DNA of 31,464 nucleotides from CAZSNT01 sp964607765 (GTDB lineage Bacteria > Verrucomicrobiota > Lentisphaeria > Oligosphaerales > JABHEG01), in the NCBI GenBank assembly GCA_964607765.1, contig CAZSNT010000124.1, forward strand, positions 1-31,464. Reading direction: 5' to 3'. Below the pieces are notes generated by a model. It saw only the letters and a program-made list of their open reading frames with translations, made no database searches and was not told the origin of the DNA. Position 1 is the first letter of the stretch. The number at the start of each line of letters is the position of its first letter. Of the stretch, positions 1-8,300 are shown piece after piece. Position numbers and translations under genes: made by a program.

Positions 1-40
1 AAGGGGTAACGCCGCTCGTCCGCGGGACCAATCTCGCTCA

Positions 41-311
41 CCCACGGCACAAGGCCGTGGGGGTCGTTTCTGCCCTTTATCTTGACGCCATTCGGCACTT
101 TCCTGGATTATTCATAAACGGGGGCAGATGTGGCTCCCCTTCAGGGAGCAGTGTCTACCATATCCCATTGATTCCCAGGGCGTTGCCCTGGGCTATGATG
201 TTGGTCGCCGGTGGCGACCGCCGTCCCCAACGGGGACGAACGTCTCAGCCAGGGGTGGAACCCCTGGAACAGATTGAGGCAAAGACAGTCGCGCTCCCTG
301 AAGGGGAGCTA
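41..311. repeat. REP-like array of seven short hairpins
   Basis: Seven perfect inverted repeats with stems of 6-8 bp and loops of 3-5 nt lie almost head to tail: 41-61, 133-149, 174-192, 203-219, 222-238, 249-267 and 293-309. The hairpins at 133-149 and 293-309 are exact reverse complements of each other (17 bp), and the flanking 12-mer CCTGGATTATTC (104-115) reappears inverted at 316-327. The whole block is therefore bracketed by inverted copies of one arm. The density of palindromes and the lack of a convincing protein resemble REP/BIME-type intergenic repeats. The block abuts the YoeB remnant, whose stop codon (309-311) lies at its edge. Function is unknown. Confidence 0.7.
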
Positions 312-551
312 CACGAATAATCCAGGCCAGTAGTGGTACCGGGCTTGGGCGATCAGCAGTTGTGCCCCCTCGATGGCGTAGACGAGACGGTGTTCGCCTG
401 TGATGCGCTGGGACCAGAAGCCAGACAGATCGTGCTTCAGGGGTTCAGGCTTGCCCAGCCCCTCAAACGGGTGCCGTTTGATGTCGTCGATCAATCGTAC
501 GACCGGCTTGGAGATCTTCCGATCATGCGACACCCAATAGGTGAAGTCATC
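309..551 (-). pseudogene. YoeB-type toxin remnant, N-terminus deleted
   Basis: The minus-strand reading matches YoeB (Txe family mRNA interferase, which cleaves mRNA at the ribosome) from its residue 11 to the end: DDFTYWVSHDRKIS, then PFEG.GKPEPLKH.LSGFWS, then ITGEHRLVYA, ending RYHY. Positions equivalent to the catalytic Glu46, Arg65, His83 and Tyr84 of E. coli YoeB are all present. The first ten residues and the start codon are missing; upstream in this frame the sequence belongs to the antitoxin. The only available start is a GTG at 533, which would give a 74-aa product lacking the first strand. The C-terminus runs six residues past the usual RYHY end (WPGLFV) into the hairpin array. I read it as an inactivated toxin left by a deletion. 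Confidence 0.82.
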
Positions 552-664
552 ACGACAGCCTGATCCCGGCGCCGAGTAATGACGACAGCATCATGGTCCT
601 CGCAGACCTGTTGCATCGTTTGGGCGAGGTTCTCGCGAGCCGCGGTATAGGTCAGAGCTCTCAT
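491..664 (-). pseudogene. YefM/Phd-type antitoxin remnant, C-terminus lost
   Basis: The ATG at 664 opens a frame whose first 41 residues look like YefM: MRALTYTAARENLAQTM, then DHDAVVITRR and AVVMTS. This is the DNA-binding half of the Phd/YefM fold. After residue 41 the frame continues through toxin-derived DNA in the wrong phase (PIGCRMIGRS) and stops at 57 aa, so the toxin-neutralising C-terminal segment is absent. Intact YefM proteins are about 80-90 aa. The last codons overlap the toxin remnant. The truncated product might still bind its operator, but nothing in the sequence tests that. Confidence 0.8.
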
Positions 665-731
665 ATGGACAGTATGCTGTACATGTCCGGCCCCCGCGAA
701 TCTCGCCGTCGGCACCAGTGGGAGTGCCCCC

Positions 732-950
732 TCATCGCGCAGTCCGGGGAGGCCAGATTGCTGTCTTTGCCAGCAACTCGCGGATGCGGGGGAGAAGCTT
801 GTTGGGGACTTCGATGAAGGCGGCCGAACGCTCCTGCCAAGCAGCTTCATCTTCGGCCAGCGCCTCGTCTTCTGTCTGCTCTTCGTAGTGGAGAAGCACG
901 CTTTGGACCCGGGTCTCATCCCACCCCTTACGGAATTCTGTCTCCTTCAT
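732..950 (-). CDS. Small acidic protein, 72 aa, possibly toxin-antitoxin related
   Basis: The start is the ATG at 950, about 9 nt downstream of an AAGGGA element; the frame is also open further upstream, but only through repeat-derived sequence. The protein is charged and acidic, with a segment GWDETRVQ...HYEEQTEDEALAEDEAAW followed by EVPNKLLPRIRELL. From memory, short proteins of this shape recur beside small type II toxin-antitoxin genes, but I cannot name the family. It lies 67 bp upstream of the YefM remnant on the same strand. No intact partner toxin is visible next to it. Confidence 0.55.
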   Translation of the reverse strand: MKETEFRKGWDETRVQSVLLHYEEQTEDEALAEDEAAWQERSAAFIEVPNKLLPRIRELLAKTAIWPPRTAR

Positions 951-1021
951 GAGTTCGGTTCCCTTCGGCACCACTACCATGTTGCCGCACATGTCGCGTG
1001 CCCGTCGCTGCAAACGCCCCG

Positions 1022-1089
1022 ACGCCGGATGGGGTACCCACGGATGGCTCCGCCGACCCACGGATGCCGGATGGGGTACCCACAGATGG
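1022..1089. repeat. 42-bp tandem repeat, about 1.6 copies
   Basis: GCCGGATGGGGTACCCAC begins at 1024 and again at 1066, a period of exactly 42 bp. The following bases repeat with one change (GGATGG versus AGATGG), and a shorter CCCACGGATG piece lies between. The period is a multiple of three, so on the minus strand it reads as a 14-residue peptide repeat, but no convincing gene contains it. The core includes the palindrome GGGTACCC. Confidence 0.75.
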
Positions 1090-1596
1090 TCGTTGTGCTG
1101 CTCACGCCACCAGCAGCTCAGATGCCGGCAATTCCCGTACCAGCAATTCCCTTGCCCGGAACTCAGGGAGCGGCTCACTTCTCGGCTGGTAACACGGCCA
1201 TCACAGCGCGCGCGTCAGCGTGGTCCTGTGAATGGCATGGTTCTCGCTCTTCGCAGCAACGCCGTCAGGCCGGACGCCTTAGCAGATATGGTCATACGGA
1301 ATACGCTTGGGCCGTTTCCCTGTACGGCGGATGGCCCCCAGCCGCCATTCCGGAGGCGCCGCCCGGGGGCCGTGCGGCCTACTGTCGGAACCCTGATCCG
1401 CCAGAACACCCGAGACGGGCGTTGCCACAAAGAGTGCCTTTCGATGTGCCCTTGCCGACTGTGGCAACGCGAGTCTCTGCCCGCTTCCCGCTCAGGTGGT
1501 TTGGCACTATTGCCGAGATCGCTGGAAGGCCCACACAAACACTATCATGCACGCTGAGGGCGTGCCACATCACCTCACGTCGTACGCGGGGAGAGG

Positions 1597-1716
1597 GGGC
1601 ATGATGTGGCTTTCCTTCAGGGAGCGTTCCCTCTTTGCGTCGCCCCCACATTCCCAGCGATTGGTGCTTCGCTCCCGGTCTTCGACGCGGGCCGTGCCTT
1701 CGGCGCTCTCGCTGGG
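1597..1716. repeat. Degenerate second copy of the hairpin element
   Basis: Bases 1603-1625 match 127-149 with two mismatches (GATGTGGCT..CCTTCAGGGAGC), and the preceding GGGGGCA is also shared apart from a 2-nt gap. Downstream, CCCAGCGA (1653-1660) and TCGCTGGG (1709-1716) form an inverted repeat in the same relative order as the CCCAGGGC hairpin of the first copy. This suggests two members of one dispersed repeat family within 1.6 kb. Confidence 0.55.
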
Positions 1717-1867
1717 CTGGCATGTGGCGGTCCTTCAGGCCGCGGGACTGTCCATCGGAATCGTCGTGTGCCGGCGAAACGACACCATCACCTGACTAGC
1801 GATACTGTTTCCCCAGCCCGCAAGGCGATGCCGTCTTCGGTCAGGTCTCTTCATGCCCATCCAACGT

Positions 1868-2845
1868 TTAGTCGCGGAATTCGGCCACTGTGTTGGGGCC
1901 TTCCAGATACCCCAGCGAGACGAGGAACGCGTCGGTTGCCTTGAGCGTCTCGAGGAACTTCTCGCTGTTGCCCCGCCCGAGGTTGAAGAAGCCGTGGCCT
2001 TCGCCGGCGTAGGTCAGTACGTCGCAGCGATTCTCGGCTGCGCGCATCGCTTCTCCGAACTGCTGAACAGTCGTGACGGGGATGGTGACGTCGGCTTCAC
2101 CGTGGAAGATGATCGTCGGCGGCAGGTCGGCGGCGATGTAGTGCGCCGGTGAGATGCGTGTCGGGTCCTTGCCGGCGAACCGTTCCTTGATGCTCTGCAG
2201 CCGTTTCGGGTCGGTCTTCCAGCGTTCCCAGTCAAGGAGCACGGCGGGATTGAACAGGACCATGGCGTTGGGGCGTGAGCTTATGGAGAGGTCCTCCGCA
2301 GGCTCGTCCAGTCCGGGGACTGTGCCGGTGCAGGCAGCCACGTGGCCGCCCGCGGATCCGCCGCCAGCGGCGACTCGATCCGGATCGATGCCAAGTTCTC
2401 CTGCGTGTTCGCGGATCCAGCGCACGGCCGACTTGCCGTCGGTGACGCACTCGTAGGGGGTGACACCGTGTTTGCTCCTGACGCGGTACTCCGCGCTGAA
2501 GGCCATCATGCCGCGCGAGGCAAGGTAGTGGCAGTGCGGGAAGAACTGGCCGGGCGTGCCCCCGGTCCAGCCGCCGCCGAAGAAGAAGACGATGGCCGGT
2601 CGGGAGTCAGTTCGGCGGCGTTCCTTGGGCTCGAACAGGTGCAGGCGGAGTCGGGTCTCGCCGATGGTCTTGTAGACGATGGTACGCGTGGGTTTCATGA
2701 ATGCGCGTCTCCCTGTTTTCCGGTCCCGCCTGGCGCTTCCCGGTGCCTGTCCGGTTGCCACGGCGCACGAGAGGACGGCCAGCGCAACCGCGATGGCGCG
2801 TACTGTCCGGTTGCCGCCAGACACTGTTTGTCCTGCTTCAGACAT
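1868..2845 (-). CDS. Exported alpha/beta-hydrolase (acetyl-esterase/lipase-like)
   Basis: A 325-aa alpha/beta-hydrolase of the BD-FAE/acetyl-esterase type, probably removing acyl groups from carbohydrate. Residues 14-35 form a hydrophobic Sec signal after a basic start, so the enzyme likely acts outside the cytoplasm. The oxyanion loop is FFFGGGW (87-93), in place of the classical HGGG. The nucleophile elbow is GGGSAGG with Ser164. The acid and base of the triad are Asp252 (HGEADVT) and His284 (GEGHGFF). The ATG at 2845 overlaps the TGA of the upstream aldolase gene (TGATG), implying translational coupling. A secondary Met at residue 50 would give a cytoplasmic form, but the good signal sequence argues for the longer product. 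It is the last gene of the five-gene operon. Confidence 0.85.
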   Translation of the reverse strand: MSEAGQTVSGGNRTVRAIAVALAVLSCAVATGQAPGSARRDRKTGRRAFMKPTRTIVYKTIGETRLRLHLFEPKERRRTDSRPAIVFFFGGGWTGGTPGQFFPHCHYLASRGMMAFSAEYRVRSKHGVTPYECVTDGKSAVRWIREHAGELGIDPDRVAAGGGSAGGHVAACTGTVPGLDEPAEDLSISSRPNAMVLFNPAVLLDWERWKTDPKRLQSIKERFAGKDPTRISPAHYIAADLPPTIIFHGEADVTIPVTTVQQFGEAMRAAENRCDVLTYAGEGHGFFNLGRGNSEKFLETLKATDAFLVSLGYLEGPNTVAEFRD

Positions 2846-4032
2846 CAGCCGAGTAACCGTATTCTGCTCTTCAAGTCGGCCTTGCGCATGTCGGCTGCGC
2901 CGGGGATAACGGCCAACGCGCGCTCCACCGCTTGAGACTTGGGTACGAGTCCGAGCCTGAGCGCGTGCTTGAGGGGCAGCCAGTAGTCTTCGGGGCGGAC
3001 GCGGAAACGCGCGTCGACGTCTGGATGGGGCAGGGGATGGGCGATCTTGCCGGCGAGTGCGAGGAGGATGGCGATGTAGTGGCGGTAGACGCCCACGTTC
3101 CCCGGTGTCCAGAAGTCTCGTGCGGCGCCCTGCAGATCCTGCCCCAGCGCGATGGCGGCGGGGGCGTCGGCTTCGACCAGGTTGCGCCATGTCCGGAACA
3201 GCTCCGGCGACATCTGGCTGGCGCCGAGCAGGTAACCGAAGCGGGGCAGGCGCGCCCCACACCGTGCCAGGCTGATGCACCAGTCATTGCCGGTGGAGAA
3301 CTGCACGCGGTCAGGCGCCACGTCCTCCACGACCATGATCCTGGCCAGGTCGTCGCTGTAGTCGTAGCGGTAGGGGCGTTTTCCGGACTTCGGCGCGATC
3401 ACCGCGCTCTTGTATTCCTGGATCTGCGGCGTTCCGGCCAGGATCTCGGCAATGTCGTCGAGGTCGAAGTCGCTGCCGAAGTTGGGTATGCCGATATCGA
3501 GTTCGAAGAAGACCAGGCCGTAGTCGGTTGCTGCGCCAACCACCTCGCCGATCTCTCTGTAGACAGCGACTTTCGTTGCGCGCGGCGCGCCGAGAAGCCG
3601 GCGGTCCGGCACGGGCATGTAACGGACTCGGGACATGCCAAGCCGGGAGAATACACGCGTGAGTTCCTTGACCTTCCGGGCGATGGAGCGCGGTATTTCG
3701 GGGGTGGTGAGATCCTCGCTGTTCGTGTTCAGACCGACCACGAGCAGCGGACGGTCTTCGGGGAATGCGTCGCTGAACTCGAGCGCGACGCGTGCAGTGG
3801 CGAGTATGATCCGCTTGGCCACGTCCCAGGTGTTGTACTGTGCCCAGGTCGTGTCGACGTTGGTGGCGGGCAGCGAATCGTGCGCCATGACGTCTCGGAC
3901 CAGCCGTTCGTAGCTCGCCATGTCGAACGCGCCGTCAGGCAGCCACGGCCCGTAAAGGGCAGTTGTCGCGAGCATGCGTTTACTGGTGAGACGGCTCGAG
4001 AAGTCAGAGAGTTTGATCTGTGTTGTTGACAT
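2845..4032 (-). CDS. DHDPS/N-acetylneuraminate lyase-like TIM-barrel aldolase
   Basis: A 395-aa protein, longer than canonical DHDPS (about 300 aa), with the fold order of the class I aldolase superfamily. The segment TPQIQEYKSAV (201-211) offers Lys208 as the likely Schiff-base lysine at the end of strand 6, followed by the strand-7-like FSTGNDWCISLARCG and the helical C-terminus. The Tyr of the usual YN.P motif is not obvious; the equivalent strand reads FFELDIGIPNFG. The true substrate is probably a 2-keto-3-deoxy sugar acid or related keto acid rather than an intermediate of lysine synthesis, because the neighbours are a Gfo/Idh/MocA oxidoreductase (18 nt upstream) and an esterase (1-nt overlap downstream). 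The substrate is inference; the superfamily call is fairly secure. Confidence 0.75.
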   Translation of the reverse strand: MSTTQIKLSDFSSRLTSKRMLATTALYGPWLPDGAFDMASYERLVRDVMAHDSLPATNVDTTWAQYNTWDVAKRIILATARVALEFSDAFPEDRPLLVVGLNTNSEDLTTPEIPRSIARKVKELTRVFSRLGMSRVRYMPVPDRRLLGAPRATKVAVYREIGEVVGAATDYGLVFFELDIGIPNFGSDFDLDDIAEILAGTPQIQEYKSAVIAPKSGKRPYRYDYSDDLARIMVVEDVAPDRVQFSTGNDWCISLARCGARLPRFGYLLGASQMSPELFRTWRNLVEADAPAAIALGQDLQGAARDFWTPGNVGVYRHYIAILLALAGKIAHPLPHPDVDARFRVRPEDYWLPLKHALRLGLVPKSQAVERALAVIPGAADMRKADLKSRIRLLG

Positions 4033-4050
4033 CGACCGTTGCTCGCCGGG

Positions 4051-5298
4051 TTAGCTCCCCGATGCTCCGTAGAGGACCTGCAGGCGTTCGGGGGTCCAGT
4101 CTGCCGGGGCCCGGTCCGGGTAGTGGAGGAACCGATCGTGTGTGCAGGGCGCGCCGTGGGCAGCCGCACTCTCGTAGATCGCCTCCACCTCCCCCAACCA
4201 GTCCAGGGCCACGGTTGCGGAATAGGGATAGGGTTCGCGGAGCACGAGGCAGCGGATAAAGCGCTCGAGCTCGACAGCGAAGGGGTTCCGGGACTCGAAC
4301 TCGGGGTACTCCCAGTAGTCGCGCCAGGCGATCTTCTTGCCGGCAAGTGACTCCTTCCAAAGGACGGCCGGTGCAGACTCCCGCCACTGCAGTTTCAGAC
4401 CGTGAAGCCCGAACACAACCGTCCCATCCCGTCCTTCAACGGTGATTTCCAACGGCCCAAATTCAGAATTCACGCGTCTCATCCAGGTCCAGACCGAGGT
4501 GTTGACGACGCCGCTGGCGTGTTCGCGCCGGATCGACACATAGTCCTCGACATCGCAGCGGATGGTCTCGTTGCCGGTGGCGGAGGCCCTTTCGGGCACG
4601 AGCAGTCTCGCCACAGCGCTGACTCGGTCAGTTGCGCCGAACAGCGCGTGTGACACGTAAGCCTCATGGCACATGTCCAGAATGATCCCGCCGCCGGCTT
4701 CGGAGAAACGCCAATTGAAGTCCGGCCGCTGTCCCCGGAAATCGGAGTTGTCCGAGAATCCGTCCCCCACCTCGTAACCGAACACCATGGAGCAGTGCAG
4801 CGGCTTGATCCGCGGGATGAGTTCGAGGGCCTTGCGGATGCCGGGCGTCTCGAGCATGTCATGCACGACACCGTGCGAGAACCGGCCGCGCTCCAGCGCC
4901 TCGACCACAACACGGCCTTCCGCGTAGTTTGCCGCCACGGGTTTCTCGCAGAACACGCCCGTGGTTGCGGGGTTGAGCAGTGGCAGCACATCCTCGACCA
5001 TGTTGAGCCGTGCGCCGGTGGCGACCGCGTTGTGGTAGACTTGGAACACCGGGTTAATCTGGCGTGCCTGCTCCACGGCTTGAGCCGGGCTCGTACAGAT
5101 CTTCTCGAGGCGGCTTGCTTCGGCATACGCGGCCAGCTTGTCCATGCTCCGACCGACACCGATCGGCACCGGCATGAAGGAGTCGCTGCCGACCTGCGCG
5201 CCGCCGGCGCTGATGATGTGTTTCAGGGCCCGGTGAGCCACATCGCCCATTCGCCCTGTCACACCGTGCAGGATGACGGGAATCTGGTGTGTTGCCAT
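4051..5298 (-). CDS. Gfo/Idh/MocA family oxidoreductase
   Basis: A 415-aa NAD(P)-dependent sugar or cyclitol dehydrogenase-like protein. The N-terminal Rossmann fold begins VILHGVTGRMG (8-18), a glycine-rich variant of the usual motif. The hallmark EKP is at 118-120 (VFCEKPVA), and the substrate-side GGGIILDMCHE (202-212) carries the His211 expected near the active site. The start is supported by GGAGG 7 nt upstream of the ATG at 5298. The expected reaction is oxidation or reduction of a sugar hydroxyl. With the DHDPS-like aldolase downstream this makes a plausible sugar-acid degradation pair. Length is slightly above the family average of 330-400. Confidence 0.88.
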   Translation of the reverse strand: MATHQIPVILHGVTGRMGDVAHRALKHIISAGGAQVGSDSFMPVPIGVGRSMDKLAAYAEASRLEKICTSPAQAVEQARQINPVFQVYHNAVATGARLNMVEDVLPLLNPATTGVFCEKPVAANYAEGRVVVEALERGRFSHGVVHDMLETPGIRKALELIPRIKPLHCSMVFGYEVGDGFSDNSDFRGQRPDFNWRFSEAGGGIILDMCHEAYVSHALFGATDRVSAVARLLVPERASATGNETIRCDVEDYVSIRREHASGVVNTSVWTWMRRVNSEFGPLEITVEGRDGTVVFGLHGLKLQWRESAPAVLWKESLAGKKIAWRDYWEYPEFESRNPFAVELERFIRCLVLREPYPYSATVALDWLGEVEAIYESAAAHGAPCTHDRFLHYPDRAPADWTPERLQVLYGASGS

Positions 5299-5316
5299 GG
5301 TCCGGCCTCCACTCTC

Positions 5317-8300
5317 TTACTTTTTCCGGTAGCGCGAGTATCGCGAGGCGACCGCGGTGGCGTTGCCGATGACGACACGCCGCCGCCCGGTTTCGCTCCA
5401 ATTGCCTGCGCGGTCCACGGCGCGTACGTGGAACCACCAGATACCCGGGGTGACACCGGTGAGTTGGGTCCGGGGCTCCTTGCCGCGCACCTCCTGGGGC
5501 GGGTCAGTTGTCTCGCTCTGATCAAAGGTCCAGCTGTAGCCTGCAATGCCGGTCGCGTCGGGCGGCGTGCTCCACTCAAAGCTGGGCGTCGGATCGTCAC
5601 GGGAGTAGACGACCACATTGTCAACGAAGACCTGTGTTCCCGGGCGCCCGATCGTGACCGACTTTGTCTTCCCATCTTCGCCTTCGACGCTGCGGCGGAT
5701 GCTGGTTGCCAGCACCAGGCCAAACGGGTCGGTCGCTTTGGTCGGCGAGGGGTGTCTGAGATCGGCCTCGATGTGCTGCCACTGCTGGTCATCCCCGTCG
5801 TAGCTGCCGCTGTTGATCGAGGTGTAGCGGTCCCGTTTTCCGTCGAAGTACAGCTTCATCAGAGTGAACCTCGGCTGCTCCCCCAAGTGGGCTTCCGAGA
5901 GCCGGAAGTCCAGGGAGGCGTAGGGGTACTTGTCGAGGGGAATGTGCGGGATGTTCCCCAGAGCCCACGCGTTCGTGCTGGAGCGGTGCAGGCTGGTCAG
6001 GGCAATGCACCCCTGGCCGGTCGCGGATGTCTCCGCCGTGGCCGTGACCTGGCAGTTGACCCAGAAGCCCCAATCGTCGGCGTTCTCTTCAAACGCGTAG
6101 CGTACGAGCCGGTCGGTGGGGATGTAGGTCACGTATGGCGGGGGCGGGGGAGTCTTGTCCTGTCGGAAGTCCGCGACCCACTCCCAGGTGTAGACGGGCA
6201 TGCGGTTGCCGGCCATATCGGACGCTGAGCAGCGGCAGCGCACCTTCTCGGCGTTGCCGAAGCTGCAGCCGTCCGGGCGCACGCGGCGCGCCGTCAAGGT
6301 CAGGAGTCCAGTCTTCGGATCGAATGTCACGGCCGGCATGCCGATGTGGTAGATCTTGTCGCGGCAGATCAGGCGGATGGACGCGGGATCCAGGCCGGAT
6401 CCCGTGTCGGCCAGCCGGACTGTGACGGTTTCGCCGTCCGCCGGTGCGCCCGGGCCGGGAGTGACGCTCGTCACGGTGGGCGCTGTTGTGTCTGCCAGTG
6501 GTGCGGCTCCGGGGCGCGGCAGGATGGCAAAATTGTCAATGTGGTAGGTCAGGCCTTCGCCGTTGCCGGGATAGCCGCCGCTCGCGAACAGGAGCGCGGT
6601 CACACAGCGGTCACCCAAGTCATGCTCCCGGAGCATGGCGAGGAGGTCGAACTCGGCATGTTGCCACTGTCGGTCTCTGGTCACGGGGGTGATCTGGCCG
6701 ATAGCGGGCCACGTGTAGTCGTAGTCAGTGAACCGGATCGTGCGCTGCTCCCCGTTGTCGAGTACGACGCGCAAGTCCAGGCGCAGATCCAGGGAAGCGC
6801 GGTAGTCAAAGCTGACGATGGGGAACCGGCGCGGGTTGTACGGGGTCTGTCGGGCGAACGCTCCGAATGTGCCTCCGAGCTCGGCATTCACCACCTTCAG
6901 GCTGAACTGCCCCGAGGCCGAGTGCCAACGGTCCCGACTCAGTGTTGCTCCTTTGCGGCCGCCATAGTTGCACCACTGGCCGACATCGGATTCGAATGTG
7001 TCGTAGCAGAGCGCTCCCTGCGTTGGCTCGACGGGGGTCAGCTGTCGGCGCACGACGGCGGTTGCTGCGGCTGTTCCGGCGCTCGCCGGCTTGCCGCTCA
7101 CCGCTATCTGGTCGAATGCCGCGGTCATCCCGGTGCGGTTGCCTCGGTAGCCGCAGAGCACGTAGGGATCGTCGCTCACCAGCCCGAAAAACGCGCGTTG
7201 GATGCGGAGGTCCTTGGTTTCCGGGTAGGTCTGGCGGAAGCATGCCTTGAGGTCGATGCGGGCAGCGTGCCATTTGTCGTCCAGCTGTGGCTTGGGGAAC
7301 GTGCCGACCAGCGGCACATCGTCGTGAGTGATCTCCGCCGCCGAGAAACCGACAGCATGCAATTGATCCTGGGTCTGTATGTAGAGGTTGAGCAGCATGC
7401 CGGCCGGGGCCGCGTAACGGAATGAGAGGAAGCAGTTGTCGTTGAGGTCTGCTCCTCGGAGCGAGGCAATGTCTGTTTCCAGCGGGGCGCCCGGTGCGGC
7501 GCAGGCCAGGGCGGCCTTGCCCGAGCCGGCCGCGTTCCGGTCGGTCTCGTTGGCCCAGAGAGGCCGCTGCGGGAGGGGGCCCGCGCTGATGCTGTCCGCT
7601 TCGACGCGCGTCCGGGCGACCATCAGCTGGTTGTCCCAGGTCCAGAGAGCGAGTCTGCGGCCATCCAACGGCCTGGGGTCGTCGTAGGACAGCACTGGTT
7701 TGTCATTCACGAGGCAGCGGACCGTGCTCCCTCGCTTCTCGACCCGGACATGGTACCAGGAGTAGTGGATTACAGCCCTCTGGAACGTGTTGCGGTTATC
7801 AGCCAGCAACACGCTGGACGTCTCCGCAACGACCTCGTCGCCTCGCAGCAGGCGTGTCCAGTGGTTGTTCCAACCGGCGAAGACCAGCGTGTAGCCGCTG
7901 TTGAGGTCCGTGCCGTCGGCACAGAAGCTGATGTTGATGTCAGCGGGCCGCCGGTAGGGTGGGCCGAAGGGCGAGTCCATGCGGAATGCCGCGTAGAGGT
8001 CCACGCTCAAGTCGCCAGCGAACTCGTGCTTGTGCCAGATGATGGCGGACTGTCGACTGCTGCCCCCGAACCACGTCCAGCGCGGGTTGCAGGCCCAACG
8101 CGTCTGGAGCCCCCACGTTCCGTGCTGGACAGCCCAGTCGGCCGGTGCGGCGTGGAATGTGTAGTCGAGCACATTGCCGTCCGCGTCCGCGGCGTCTTCA
8201 GTCCATTTCTTCATGTACTTGTCGTTGGCAAAGCTGTCTTTGACCACGGGCACGCGCGGCGCCAGCGGCTCCGGCTCCAGGCGGTCGACGCTGACGATGC

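Larger units (their letters stand above)
951..1867. other. Gene-poor stretch with degenerate repeats
   Basis: About 900 bp without a supportable gene. The open frames here overlap one another on both strands and read as low-complexity Arg/Pro/Ala-rich sequence, as expected from high-GC non-coding DNA. The stretch contains the 42-bp tandem repeat at 1022-1089, a short direct repeat of CAATTCCC at about 1130-1152, and a degenerate copy of the hairpin element near 1597-1716. It looks like an accessory-element graveyard between the toxin-antitoxin remnant and the operon ending at 1868. Confidence 0.5.

Noticed and set aside
41..311. CRISPR array
   Set aside because: The hairpins differ in sequence and have no regular repeat-spacer period.
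57..320. 87-codon ORF over the hairpin array
   Set aside because: It is made of translated palindromes, with no ribosome-binding site and no protein-like composition.
4666..6228. 520-codon plus-strand open frame across the Gfo/Idh/MocA and LamG genes
   Set aside because: It spans two real minus-strand genes and their gap, and has no recognisable motif.
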